Shown here: positions 34,406 to 42,701 of the stretch, one piece after another | Position numbering within the stretch: position 1 is the first letter of the stretch | How the letters are laid out: each line of letters opens with the position of its first letter | Position numbers and translations under genes: made by a program | Source of the DNA: an uncultured Oscillospiraceae bacterium | Lineage (GTDB): Bacteria; Bacillota; Clostridia; Oscillospirales; Oscillospiraceae | Assembly: GCA_934591705.1 (NCBI GenBank) | Contig: CAKTPM010000001.1 | Span: 1 to 64,000, forward strand | Length of the DNA: 64,000 nucleotides | Reading direction: 5' to 3' | Notes under the pieces: generated by a model | What the model was told of the DNA's origin: nothing | Database searches by the model: none | The model's input: only the letters and a program-made list of their open reading frames with translations

Positions 34406-35704
34406 TTAAGAGGCCGGTGCAGAGGTTCTGCGGTTCTCTGTCTTGCCGGTCTTTAGTTTTGCCGGGCGCTTGGTCCTTGCAGGGTCGCGCTCCACAAGGG
34501 GGTCGGCGCCGCGCAGCACACAGTCCTCGGTGATGGTGACCCGGGTCACCGTGGGATCGGAGGGGATGTCGTACATCACCTTCGTCAAAAGCCCCTCCAT
34601 CACCGCCCGGAGGCCCCGGGCGCCGATGTGCCGCTCGATGGCCTTATCCGCCACAGCGGCCAGGGCCTTTTCCTCAAAGCAGAGCTCCACATCGTCGTAG
34701 GAGAAGAGCTTTTTATACTGCTTCACCAGGGCGTTTTTCGGCTCGGTGAGGATGCGCACCAGGTCATCGCGCTCCAGGCCGTTCAGGGTGGTGATCACCG
34801 GCAGACGGCCCACCAGCTCGGGGATGATACCGAACTTCAGAAGATCGTGGGGCTGCACCTCCTTGAGGATGGCGCTGTCCCGGCGCTCCTGGCGGGTCTG
34901 CACCACGGCGTCGAAGCCGATGCTCTTGCGGTCGGTGCGCTGCTCGATGATCTTATCCAGGCCGTCGAAGGCGCCGCCGCAGATAAAGAGGATGTTGCGG
35001 GTGTCCATCTGAATGAACTCCTGGTGGGGGTGCTTGCGGCCGCCCTGGGGCGGCACATTGGACACCGTGCCCTCCACGATCTTCAGCAGGGCCTGCTGCA
35101 CACCCTCGCCGGACACATCCCGGGTGATGGAGGTATTCTCGCTCTTCCGGGCGATCTTGTCAATCTCGTCCACATAGATGATGCCGTGCTCGGCCAGCTC
35201 CACATCGTAATCCGCCGCCTGCAGCAGGCGCAGGAGGATGTTCTCCACATCGTCGCCCACATAGCCGGCCTCGGTAAGGGTGGTGGCATCGGCAATGGCG
35301 AAGGGGACATTGAGGGTCTTGGCCAGGGTCTGGGCAAAGAGGGTCTTGCCGCTGCCGGTGGGGCCGATGAGCAGGATGTTGCTCTTTTGCAGCTCCACCT
35401 CCTCATCGCCGCCGAAGTAGATGCGCTTATAGTGGTTGTACACCGCCACGCTCAGGGCCACCTTGGCCTCCTCCTGGCCGATGACATACTCATCCAGCAC
35501 CGCCTTGAGCTCCTGGGGCGTGGGCAGCTTATCCGGCGCCTCCAGAGACATGCCGTGGGGCTCGTAGGCATCGTCCAGGATGGACATGCACAGGGCCACG
35601 CACTCATCGCAGATGCGCACGCCGGGGCCCTGGATCATCCGGTGCACCTGGCTCTCCGTTTTGCCGCAGAAGCTGCAGCGCAGGGCTTTTTTATCTTCTG
35701 CCAT
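34406..35704 (-). CDS. clpX: ATP-dependent Clp protease ATP-binding subunit ClpX
   Basis: A 432-residue AAA+ unfoldase that feeds proteins to ClpP. The N-terminal zinc finger has CSFCGKTESQ and CDECVALC (two Cys pairs). The Walker A is GPTGSGKT, Walker B is IIYVDEIDKI, and the GGAFDGL stretch follows. The C-terminal tail is short, basic and not conserved. It starts five bases after the clpP stop, so the two are cotranscribed. Confidence 0.97.
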   Translation of the reverse strand: MAEDKKALRCSFCGKTESQVHRMIQGPGVRICDECVALCMSILDDAYEPHGMSLEAPDKLPTPQELKAVLDEYVIGQEEAKVALSVAVYNHYKRIYFGGDEEVELQKSNILLIGPTGSGKTLFAQTLAKTLNVPFAIADATTLTEAGYVGDDVENILLRLLQAADYDVELAEHGIIYVDEIDKIARKSENTSITRDVSGEGVQQALLKIVEGTVSNVPPQGGRKHPHQEFIQMDTRNILFICGGAFDGLDKIIEQRTDRKSIGFDAVVQTRQERRDSAILKEVQPHDLLKFGIIPELVGRLPVITTLNGLERDDLVRILTEPKNALVKQYKKLFSYDDVELCFEEKALAAVADKAIERHIGARGLRAVMEGLLTKVMYDIPSDPTVTRVTITEDCVLRGADPLVERDPARTKRPAKLKTGKTENRRTSAPAS

Positions 35705-35709
35705 GCAAA

Positions 35710-36291
35710 TTACCTCTTATAAATGACCTTATCCACCAGGCCGTACTCCTTGGCCTCCTCGGCGATCATCCAGCAGTCCCGCTCGGAATCGGCCTTCACC
35801 TGCTCAGGGGTCTTGCCGGTGTTCTCCGCCATGATGCGGTTGATGCGCTGCTTGATCTTCAGGAAGTGCTCCACATCGATCTCCATGTCGGTGACCTTAC
35901 CCTGGGTACCGGCGGAGGGCTGGTGGATCATCACCTCGGCATTGGGCAGGGCGATGCGCTTGCCCTTGGCGCCGCTGGAGAGCAGAAACGCTCCCATGGA
36001 GGCGGCCATGCCGATGCAGATGGTGGACACATCGCACTTGATGTACTGCATGGTGTCATAGATGGCCATACCGGCGGTGACGGAGCCGCCGGGGCTGTTG
36101 ATGTACATTTGAATGTCCTTGTCCGGGTCCTGGGCCTCCAGATACAGAAGCTGGGCCACCACAAGACTGGCTGTGGTATCATTCACCTCTTCGCCCAGGA
36201 AGACGATGCGGTCGTTGAGAAGGCGGGAAAAAATATCATAGGAACGCTCCCCGCGGTTTGTCTGCTCCACAACATAAGGGACTAAACTCAT
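35710..36291 (-). CDS. clpP: ATP-dependent Clp protease proteolytic subunit
   Basis: A 193-residue serine protease that forms the barrel cut by ClpX. The catalytic serine is in GMAASMGAF and the histidine in EVMIHQPS; the family's aspartate lies in the C-terminal third. The N-terminus MSLVPYVVEQTNRGERSYDI is standard, so the start is secure. A possible internal promoter stands at 36333-36360 behind tig. Confidence 0.97.
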   Translation of the reverse strand: MSLVPYVVEQTNRGERSYDIFSRLLNDRIVFLGEEVNDTTASLVVAQLLYLEAQDPDKDIQMYINSPGGSVTAGMAIYDTMQYIKCDVSTICIGMAASMGAFLLSSGAKGKRIALPNAEVMIHQPSAGTQGKVTDMEIDVEHFLKIKQRINRIMAENTGKTPEQVKADSERDCWMIAEEAKEYGLVDKVIYKR

Positions 36292-36332
36292 TCTGAATAC
36301 CTCCTGATCTCGGTTAGATGCTTACCAACGAA

Positions 36333-36360
36333 GTATACCCATCCAAATGCGGTTTTAACT
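36333..36360 (-). promoter_or_regulatory. Candidate internal promoter for clpP-clpX
   Basis: Minus strand: -35 GTTAAA (36355-36360), 16-base spacer, -10 TATACT (36333-36338). It would allow clpP expression independent of tig. Confidence 0.4.
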
Positions 36361-36368
36361 CTCGTATT

Positions 36369-37748
36369 TTACTCAGCCGCCTCGGCTTCCTGCTCGGCGT
36401 CCTTCTTGGCGGTCTTCTTGGCAGCGGGCTTCTTGGCGGGCTTCTTTTCGTCCTCGGCCTTCTCCTCCTTGGCGGGGGCCAGAGCCGTGGCGCTGTCAGC
36501 CACCAGCTTGATGACCTTCTCCCGGATGAGCTGCTGCTTGACATTCTCGGCGCGCAGGTACTTCTTCACGGTGTCCAGATCCATGCCGTACTTCTCGGCC
36601 ACGGTCTTGATCTCGGCCTCTACCTCCTCCTCGGAGGCATCCAGGTTCTCGGCCTTGACGATGGCGGCGCAGGCCAGCTCCATCTTCACCTGCTCCAGGG
36701 CGGGGGCCTTGGCATCAGCCATGACCTTCTCGTCGGTCATGCCGGTCATCTTCAGGTACTGGTCATAGGGGATGCCCTGGGAGGCCAGCTGCTGCTTCAT
36801 GTTGTCGATCATCTGGGCGGCCTGGACCTCCACCATCTCCTCAGGGATGTCGGCCTTGACGCCGGCGGCCACCTTGGTCATCAGGGCGTCCTCAAAGGCA
36901 CGCTGGGCGGCGCTCTCCCGCTCGGCGGTGATCTTCTTCTTCAGGTCGGCCTTCAGCTCCTTGAGGGTGTCGAACTCGGAGACATCCTTGGCGAACTCGT
37001 CGTCCATGGCGGGGACCTCCTTGACCTTGACCTCGTTGACCTTCACATGGAAGACCACGGGCTTGCCGGCCAGCTCGGGGGTATACTCCTTGGGGAAGGT
37101 GATGTCGATGTCCTTCTCCTCGCCGGCCTTCATGCCGATGAGCTGATCCTCGAAGCCGGGCACGAAGCTGCCCGAGCCGATGGCCAAATCGAAGTTATCG
37201 CCCTTGCCGCCCTCGAAGGCCACGCCGTTGTCAAAGCCCTCGAAGTCGATGTTGGCGGTGTCACCCTTCTTCACGGCGCGGTCCACGGCCACAAAGCGGC
37301 TGTTGCGCTCGGCCATCTCCTTCAGGCGGGCGTTGACATCGTCCGCCATCACCTTCACCTCGGCGCGCACGGCCTCCAGGCCCTTGTACGCGCCCAGCTC
37401 CACCTCAGGATACACGGCCACGGTGCACTTGAAGGAGCAGCCGTCCTTGCCGGCATCCAGCAGCTCCACCTCGGGATAGCCCACCACATCCAGCTTTTCC
37501 TCCGCCACGGCGGCCTCATAGGCCTCGGGGAGAATGATATTCACGGCGTCCTCGTAGAACACTTCCACGCCGTACATTTTTTCGATCATCTTGCGGGGCG
37601 CCTTGCCGGGCCGGAAGCCGGGGATGCTGATCTTGCCGCGCATCTTGAGATATGCTTTGTTGACGGCATTCTCGAATTCCTCGGCGCCCACCTCAATGGT
37701 CAGCGCGACCTTGCTCTTTTCCAGTTTTTCGCAGGTTTTGACACTCAT
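36369..37748 (-). CDS. tig: Trigger factor
   Basis: A 459-residue ribosome-bound chaperone and prolyl isomerase that meets nascent chains at the exit tunnel. The ribosome-docking loop in the N-terminal domain reads PGFRPGKAPRKM (family signature GFRxGKxP). A central FKBP-type domain and a helical C-terminal domain follow. The last 35 residues are a Lys/Ala/Glu-rich low-complexity tail, longer than in the textbook protein. The ATG at 37748 has GGAGG eight bases upstream and starts the conserved region. It leads the clp block. Confidence 0.96.
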   Translation of the reverse strand: MSVKTCEKLEKSKVALTIEVGAEEFENAVNKAYLKMRGKISIPGFRPGKAPRKMIEKMYGVEVFYEDAVNIILPEAYEAAVAEEKLDVVGYPEVELLDAGKDGCSFKCTVAVYPEVELGAYKGLEAVRAEVKVMADDVNARLKEMAERNSRFVAVDRAVKKGDTANIDFEGFDNGVAFEGGKGDNFDLAIGSGSFVPGFEDQLIGMKAGEEKDIDITFPKEYTPELAGKPVVFHVKVNEVKVKEVPAMDDEFAKDVSEFDTLKELKADLKKKITAERESAAQRAFEDALMTKVAAGVKADIPEEMVEVQAAQMIDNMKQQLASQGIPYDQYLKMTGMTDEKVMADAKAPALEQVKMELACAAIVKAENLDASEEEVEAEIKTVAEKYGMDLDTVKKYLRAENVKQQLIREKVIKLVADSATALAPAKEEKAEDEKKPAKKPAAKKTAKKDAEQEAEAAE

Positions 37749-37864
37749 TGTTTTTTCCTCCAGTTTAAGTAATTGCATAGTACCGCAATTATTCTTTATC
37801 AGTGCAATGATATATGATAACAGATGTATCCGGGAATTTCCACTACTTTTTTATTTATTTTCAT

Positions 37865-38554
37865 TTATTCACAGATTTTCTTGGGAACAAAGCGCAGATA
37901 GTCCGCCGAGACCAGGAAAAAATCCGTGCCGTCATAGGGTCCCTCCAGAGCTCGGCTGAGGGCCGCGCCATGGAGATGGCCGTAGCAGCAGACCGTGACG
38001 CCGTATTTCCGCAGCAGCGCCAGTATCTCCGGGCACTCATAGCCCCGGTACCGGGGCGGATAGTGGAGAAAGCAGAGCTTTTCCCGGTCTCCCGCCATTT
38101 GCAGGGAGGTCTCCAGGCGGCCCAATTCCCGCAGAAAAACCTTCTCATCGTGGGTGCCCAGGTCGTCCAGCTCATAGAACCAGCCCCGGGTGCCGCAGAG
38201 GGCCAGATTCCCATAGAGATGGCAGTTATTGTGGAGAATGTCCAGGGTAGTGATCTCATGGTCCGCAAAGAATTTTTTCATCTTGGCGGCGGTGTTCCAC
38301 CAATAGTCGTGATTGCCCTTTAAGAGGAGCTTTTTCCCCGGCAGGGCATCGATAAACCGCAGATCCTCCAAGCTCTCCTCCAAGCTCATACCCCAGCTCA
38401 GATCGCCGCAGAGCACCGTGACATCGTCCTCACAGAGGGTGGAGAACCCCTCCCGGATGCGCTCCACATAGTTGGCCCAGCCGGGGCCGAAAACCTCCAT
38501 GGGCTTGTCGGAGCTAAGGGAGAGGTGCAGATCGCCAATGGTGTACAGTGCCAT
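37865..38554 (-). CDS. Metallophosphoesterase
   Basis: A 229-residue calcineurin-type phosphoesterase. The dinuclear metal ligands are visible in order: GDLHLS (Asp and His), LCGDLSWG (Asp), KGNHDYWW (Asn and His), and near the C-terminus FLHYPPRY and CYGHLHG (His residues). The natural substrate is unknown; members cut phosphodiesters of nucleotides or nucleic acids. It is the last gene of the rplS-rbgA-rnhB unit, 15 bases after the M19 dipeptidase gene. No terminator of note follows it before tig. Confidence 0.88.
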   Translation of the reverse strand: MALYTIGDLHLSLSSDKPMEVFGPGWANYVERIREGFSTLCEDDVTVLCGDLSWGMSLEESLEDLRFIDALPGKKLLLKGNHDYWWNTAAKMKKFFADHEITTLDILHNNCHLYGNLALCGTRGWFYELDDLGTHDEKVFLRELGRLETSLQMAGDREKLCFLHYPPRYRGYECPEILALLRKYGVTVCCYGHLHGAALSRALEGPYDGTDFFLVSADYLRFVPKKICE

Positions 38555-38569
38555 CCCTTTACAGTCCTT

Positions 38570-39553
38570 TCAGAAGAGTCGTCGGAGATTGTTCCAGAAA
38601 ATGTCCTCCAGCAGCGCCGCCGGGTAGCCCCGGCTGCACAGGGCCTCATAGAGCGCCGGAACATCCTCGATGCCCGCCATGCCGCCGGCCAGGGCCTCGC
38701 AGCCGTCTAAGTCGCCGCCCATACAGAGGGTCGTTTCGCCGCCTAAGTTCAAAAAGTGCTCCACATGGGCCACCAGGGCGTCCATGCTGCCGGCCCCCAC
38801 AAAGTCCAGATAGAGGTTCAGGCCCACCACGCCGCCGGTGTCCCGGATGGCCCGGAACATATCGTCCGTCAGGTTTCGGGGATGGGGGCACAGGGCCCGG
38901 CTGTTGGAATGACTGGCCACCACCGGGCGGCGGGCCAGCTTGATCAGGTCCCAAAAGCCCGCATCGGAGAGATGGGATACATCGGCATAGATGGCGCTGC
39001 TCTCCAGCGCCCGGATGAAGTCCCGGCCCTTCTCGGAAAGGCCGCGCTCCTTGTCCTCGGCATTGGTGCCGGAGAGGACATTGGCCCGGTTCCACACGGG
39101 GTTCAGGAGCTTTACGCCCCACCGGGCTGCCTCCGGGATGCGGTCTATATCGCACTCCAGCAGATCCGCCCCCTCGATGGAGAGAAGGGCCGCCGCCTTT
39201 CCGGCGGCCACGGCGCTGTCGATCTCCGCGCCGGTGCGGCAGCGGGCGATGGAGGCGGCATTCTCCTCCGTTTCCCGGAGAAAGCGTGCATAGAGCCGCC
39301 GGCACATCCCCCACATCCCCTCGGCGGGCTTGTCCGCCGGGTCGTAAAAGAGAGCGAAGATCTGGGCATAGCGGCCGAAGCAGGCCTTGGCCCGGCGCAG
39401 GTCGATGTGGCCGCTATTCTCCCCCAGGCCCCGGGCCCTGGCAAAATAGTCCCGCTGCGCCTGCGCATTGCTGCCCAGGTCTATGGACAGGCCCTCCCCT
39501 GTCATCTCGCAGCGGTAAACGGTGTCGCAGTGGGCATCAAAATAAGGTATCAT
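38570..39553 (-). CDS. Membrane dipeptidase-type peptidase, family M19
   Basis: A 327-residue zinc dipeptidase of the renal dipeptidase family. DAHCD near residues 6-10 supplies the H-x-D zinc pair, SIEGADLLE the bridging glutamate, and VASHSNSRA plus DVSHL the two histidine ligands. The family hydrolyses L,D- and L,L-dipeptides, and some members process cell-wall peptides. The ATG at 39553 has GAGG nine bases upstream; an earlier in-frame ATG would overlap yraN. It belongs to the rplS operon by position. Confidence 0.88.
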   Translation of the reverse strand: MIPYFDAHCDTVYRCEMTGEGLSIDLGSNAQAQRDYFARARGLGENSGHIDLRRAKACFGRYAQIFALFYDPADKPAEGMWGMCRRLYARFLRETEENAASIARCRTGAEIDSAVAAGKAAALLSIEGADLLECDIDRIPEAARWGVKLLNPVWNRANVLSGTNAEDKERGLSEKGRDFIRALESSAIYADVSHLSDAGFWDLIKLARRPVVASHSNSRALCPHPRNLTDDMFRAIRDTGGVVGLNLYLDFVGAGSMDALVAHVEHFLNLGGETTLCMGGDLDGCEALAGGMAGIEDVPALYEALCSRGYPAALLEDIFWNNLRRLF

Positions 39554-39563
39554 GGCAGTTTCC

Positions 39564-39920
39564 TCATATAAAGGCATCGTTGATGTATTCTATGCGCTCT
39601 AAAGCGCCGTCATCCGTGAGATACACCTCCGCCACATCGAAGCGGCAGGGTGCCTCCAGCAGATCCTGCTGCTGGAGAAAATAAAGGGCGGTCTTGCGTA
39701 TCCGGGCCTGCTTTCCGGCGGTGACATACTCCCGGGGCAGCCCCACCATCAGATTGGTGCGGGTCTTGACCTCCACGAAGCACAGCACATCGCCGTCCCA
39801 GGCGATGAGATCGATCTCGCCGAAGCGGCAGGAGAAGCTGTGGGCCACAAGGCGGCAGCCCCTTTCCCGGAGATACTCCGCCGCCAGGGCCTCGCCGCGG
39901 GTGCCTTCACTTCTGGACAT
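39564..39920 (-). CDS. yraN: UPF0102 family nuclease-like protein YraN
   Basis: A 118-residue protein with a predicted endonuclease-type fold. The family core is visible as GEALAAEYLRERG, then CRFGEIDLIAWDGD and FVEVKTRT, with the E/D-x-K metal site of restriction-like nucleases. Its role in cells is unsettled. A longer frame upstream is rejected since it runs in rnhB; the real ATG at 39920 overlaps rnhB by 14 bases. Co-location with rnhB is widely conserved. Confidence 0.9.
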   Translation of the reverse strand: MSRSEGTRGEALAAEYLRERGCRLVAHSFSCRFGEIDLIAWDGDVLCFVEVKTRTNLMVGLPREYVTAGKQARIRKTALYFLQQQDLLEAPCRFDVAEVYLTDDGALERIEYINDAFI

Positions 39921-40539
39921 GGCGGGCCTCCCAGCTCTTGAGAAATGTGAGCCGATGCTCCGGACAGGGGCCATAGGCGTCCAGCATGGCGTAGTGCAGG
40001 GCCGTGCCGTATCCCTTGTGCCGGGCAAACCGGTACTGGGGATAGGCCTTGTCCAGCACATCCCGGACATAGCGGTCCCGGCTGACCTTGGCCAGCACAG
40101 AGGCGGCGGCGATGCTGGCGGATTTGCCGTCCCCGCCCACCACGGTGCGGTGCGGCGCGGTGATTTGGGCCGTTTTGCCCCGGTCGCGGTTGCCGTCAAT
40201 GAGGGCCATGTCCGGCCGGAGAGAAAGGCCGTCGATGGCCTTTTGCATGGCCTTCATCCGGGCGCTTAAAATATCCGTTTCGTCAATTTCCCGGGCGGAC
40301 ACGGAGGCAACGGCCCAGGCGGCGGCCTTCTCAAGGATGATGTCATAGAGGGCCTCGCGCTTTTTCTCCGTGAGCTTCTTGGAGTCGTTCAGGCCCTGGA
40401 TGCGGCAGCCCGGCGGCAGGATAACGGCGGCGGCATATACCGGCCCCATCAGCGGGCCCGCCCCGGCCTCATCCACGCCGCACACCACCTGGCCGGGATA
40501 CTCCTCCTCGATGGAAAAGGGATGCAAAAGCTCGCTCAT
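39907..40539 (-). CDS. rnhB: Ribonuclease HII, with altered GRG motif
   Basis: A 210-residue RNase HII that cuts RNA in DNA, including single ribonucleotides. The DEDD residues are present: Asp23 and Glu24 in GVDEAG, the Asp in LIDGN and that in SRDRYV. An unusual change is GAG at residues 26-28 where the usual motif is GRG; that loop senses the RNA-DNA junction. The start overlaps rbgA by four bases. The enzyme is probably active, but its specificity may differ. Confidence 0.92.
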   Translation of the reverse strand: MSELLHPFSIEEEYPGQVVCGVDEAGAGPLMGPVYAAAVILPPGCRIQGLNDSKKLTEKKREALYDIILEKAAAWAVASVSAREIDETDILSARMKAMQKAIDGLSLRPDMALIDGNRDRGKTAQITAPHRTVVGGDGKSASIAAASVLAKVSRDRYVRDVLDKAYPQYRFARHKGYGTALHYAMLDAYGPCPEHRLTFLKSWEARHVQK

Positions 40540-41402
40540 GTGCTCTCCTCCACGGTCTCCAGTGTAAAGCGGCCCAGCTTGCCACCCCGGAATTCATCCA
40601 GCAGGATGCGGCTCATGCGCTCGGTGTCGATCTCGCCGCCCCGCATGAGAAAGCCCCGCCTGCGTCCGGCCTCGGTGAGAAGGTCATAGCCCATGGCCCC
40701 CTCCTCCGGAGCCACCCGGTAGCGCTCCCGGAGCACCTCCGGGTAGCGGCGGCCCAGGTATTCCATGAGGCAGCAGGCCAACTCCTCAATGTCCATGACA
40801 TCGTCCTTGATGGCCCCGGTAAAGGCCAGGCGGATGCCCACCTGCTTGTCTTCAAATTTGGGCCACAGGATGCCCGGCGTGTCCAGCAGCTCCAGCTGCC
40901 GGTCCACAGGGATCCACTGCTTTGTGCGGGTGACGCCGGGGCGGTCCTCCGCCTTGGCGGCCTTGCGGCCCGCCACCTTGTTGATGAAGGTGGACTTGCC
41001 CACATTGGGGATGCCCAGCACCATCACCCGCAGGGTGCGGCCCACCTGGCCCTTGGCCTCATAGGCGGCCAGCTTGTCCCGCAGGAGAGTGCGCACGGCG
41101 GCGGCGAATTGGGCCGTGCCCATGCCGCTTTTGGCGTCGCTCTCCAGAACGGCATAGCCCTTGTCCCGGAAATAGGCGGCCCACCTTTTGGTCTCGGCGG
41201 GGTCCGCCTGATCCACCCGGTTCAAAACCACCATCCGGGGCTTATTGCCCACCATCTCGTCCACATCCGGGTTGCGGCTGGAAAGGGGGATGCGGGCATC
41301 GAGGATCTCGCAGACGGCGTCCATATGGCCGATCTCGTCGGCGATCATCCGCTTTGTTTTTGTCATGTGGCCGGGAAACCAGCTGAGGGCTTCTATCTGC
41401 AT
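40536..41402 (-). CDS. rbgA: Ribosome biogenesis GTPase RbgA (YlqF)
   Basis: A 288-residue circularly permuted GTPase needed for 50S subunit maturation. G4 (NRVDQAD) comes first, then G1 (GIPNVGKST) and G3 (DTPGI), which is the permuted order. WFPGHMTKTKRMI at the N-terminus is the family signature. The ATG at 41402 has GGAGG eight bases upstream; a longer frame from 41468 is rejected. It follows rplS, as in Bacillus. Confidence 0.95.
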   Translation of the reverse strand: MQIEALSWFPGHMTKTKRMIADEIGHMDAVCEILDARIPLSSRNPDVDEMVGNKPRMVVLNRVDQADPAETKRWAAYFRDKGYAVLESDAKSGMGTAQFAAAVRTLLRDKLAAYEAKGQVGRTLRVMVLGIPNVGKSTFINKVAGRKAAKAEDRPGVTRTKQWIPVDRQLELLDTPGILWPKFEDKQVGIRLAFTGAIKDDVMDIEELACCLMEYLGRRYPEVLRERYRVAPEEGAMGYDLLTEAGRRRGFLMRGGEIDTERMSRILLDEFRGGKLGRFTLETVEEST

Positions 41403-41484
41403 GGCATACGCCTCCAATTTAGCTTTTTTATCAGTATAGCACACCCGGCGGCAAAAGGCAAAGGGCAACTCCCCCGCCGGGATA

Positions 41485-41519
41485 AAAAAAGAAAGCCGCC
41501 GATGGCAGCTTTCTTTTTT
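41485..41519 (-). terminator. Hairpin between rplS and rbgA
   Basis: GAAAGC (41491-41496) pairs with GCTTTC (41508-41513), with an inner GCC/GGC stem and long A and T flanks. On the minus strand it stands directly after the rplS stop and should reduce, not abolish, read-through into rbgA. Confidence 0.8.
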
Positions 41520-41528
41520 CGGATCGAA

Positions 41529-41870
41529 TTACAGCTTCTCGCGAACCTTGGCGGCCTTGCCGACACGGTCACGCAGATAGTACAGCTTGGCGCGGCGGAC
41601 ATAGCCGTGACGCACCACCTCGATGGTCTGGATGGTGGGAGAATGCAGGGGGAAGACCTTCTCCACGCCCACGCCGTAGGAGATACGGCGGACGGTGATG
41701 GTCTCCTCGATGCCGCCGTGCTTCTTCGCAATGACGGTACCCTCGAAGATCTGGATACGCTCACGGGAGCCCTCCTTGACCTTGACATGCACCTTGACGG
41801 TGTCACCCACTGCAACCTGAGGCACCTGGGCCTGGAGCTGCTTTTCGTTCAATGCCTTGATGAGATCCAT
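41529..41870 (-). CDS. rplS: 50S ribosomal protein L19
   Basis: A 113-residue protein of the large subunit at the 30S-50S interface. The conserved stretch GVGVEKVFPLHSP and the C-terminal RRAKLYYLRDRVGKAAK are typical. It has a strong promoter at 41974-42002 and a leader of almost 100 bases that may hold an autoregulatory structure. It leads the rbgA-rnhB-yraN-M19-phosphoesterase unit. Confidence 0.97.
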   Translation of the reverse strand: MDLIKALNEKQLQAQVPQVAVGDTVKVHVKVKEGSRERIQIFEGTVIAKKHGGIEETITVRRISYGVGVEKVFPLHSPTIQTIEVVRHGYVRRAKLYYLRDRVGKAAKVREKL

Positions 41871-41973
41871 GGATATTTCCTCCTAATATATATAGGTGTT
41901 CATGCCGGCATTTCCTGGCACTCTTCTCTTTGAGATGCCGCACGGCAGAGGACCGCCCTTTTCACGCCAGGAT

Positions 41974-42002
41974 AGGATACCACAACAAACGGGGAAAAGC
42001 AA
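41974..42002 (-). promoter_or_regulatory. Sigma-A promoter of rplS
   Basis: Minus strand: -35 TTGCTT (41997-42002), 17-base spacer, -10 TATCCT (41974-41979). The transcript would have a leader of about 97 bases, in which L19 leader-type control is possible but not shown. Confidence 0.65.
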
Positions 42003-42038
42003 GTGCTTTTTTACCAAAAGGCCGGATTTTCTTTTGCT

Positions 42039-42701
42039 TTACCGAAAATCCTCGCCGTTTTCATCCAAGATCCGCCGGCGGCGGATGCGCAGGAAGTCGG
42101 GCATAAGCGCCGGCAGCTCCTTTTGGATGGCCTTTTCCAAAAGGGCCGGGTTCAGGCCTGGATTTTGCGCCTGGACGGTGACGGTGCCGCGAATTTCCCC
42201 TGCCCCTTCCGTGAGCTCCACCCGGTGGAGCATGGGGGCGATGTCCACATCCGCCAGCTCCTTGCGCTTGGTCTTTTTCTGAATGATGAGGGACTCTCTT
42301 TGGAAGAGCGCCGTCAGGGCCTGAACAGCTCCCGCCGGAACGCCCCGGTCATATTCCAGCACAATATCCGCCTGCAGCTGGCAAAGCTCCTTCACCGGGC
42401 GCCGGGCCGGGTAGCAGCAGAGCACCCGCAGACCCGTGGGCAGGCCGGTGTTGATCTTCTCAGCGATGCCCGTGCCGTCATGCTCCTGCTCCACCTCAAA
42501 GTCCAAAAGCTCGCAGTCGCTCTGCTGGCCCACCGGCAGGGGCAGCACGATGGAGAGGATGGGGTGGGGATGATAGCCCTGCGTATGCTTGATATCCAGC
42601 TCCGTACGGGGAAAGGCCCGCTGGATGGTGCGCATCAGGTCCAGGTGGGAGATATAGGAGGCCTGGGCCTCCTTGACAAAGAGCATCCGCAGCTTAGACA
42701 T
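42039..42701 (-). CDS. Radical SAM-linked DUF2344 (TIGR03936) protein
   Basis: A 220-residue protein starting MSKLRMLFVKEAQASYISHL, typical of the family always encoded after the TIGR03960-type radical SAM protein; in other organisms the two are fused. The specific reaction is unknown; RNA modification is often suggested. It overlaps the upstream radical SAM gene by eight bases, so they are probably a translationally coupled pair. Confidence 0.85.
   Translation of the reverse strand: MSKLRMLFVKEAQASYISHLDLMRTIQRAFPRTELDIKHTQGYHPHPILSIVLPLPVGQQSDCELLDFEVEQEHDGTGIAEKINTGLPTGLRVLCCYPARRPVKELCQLQADIVLEYDRGVPAGAVQALTALFQRESLIIQKKTKRKELADVDIAPMLHRVELTEGAGEIRGTVTVQAQNPGLNPALLEKAIQKELPALMPDFLRIRRRRILDENGEDFR

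Noticed and set aside
40200..40500. Long yraN version reaching back into rnhB
   Set aside because: The upstream part is a wrong-frame reading of rnhB; the conserved YraN domain starts at 39920.
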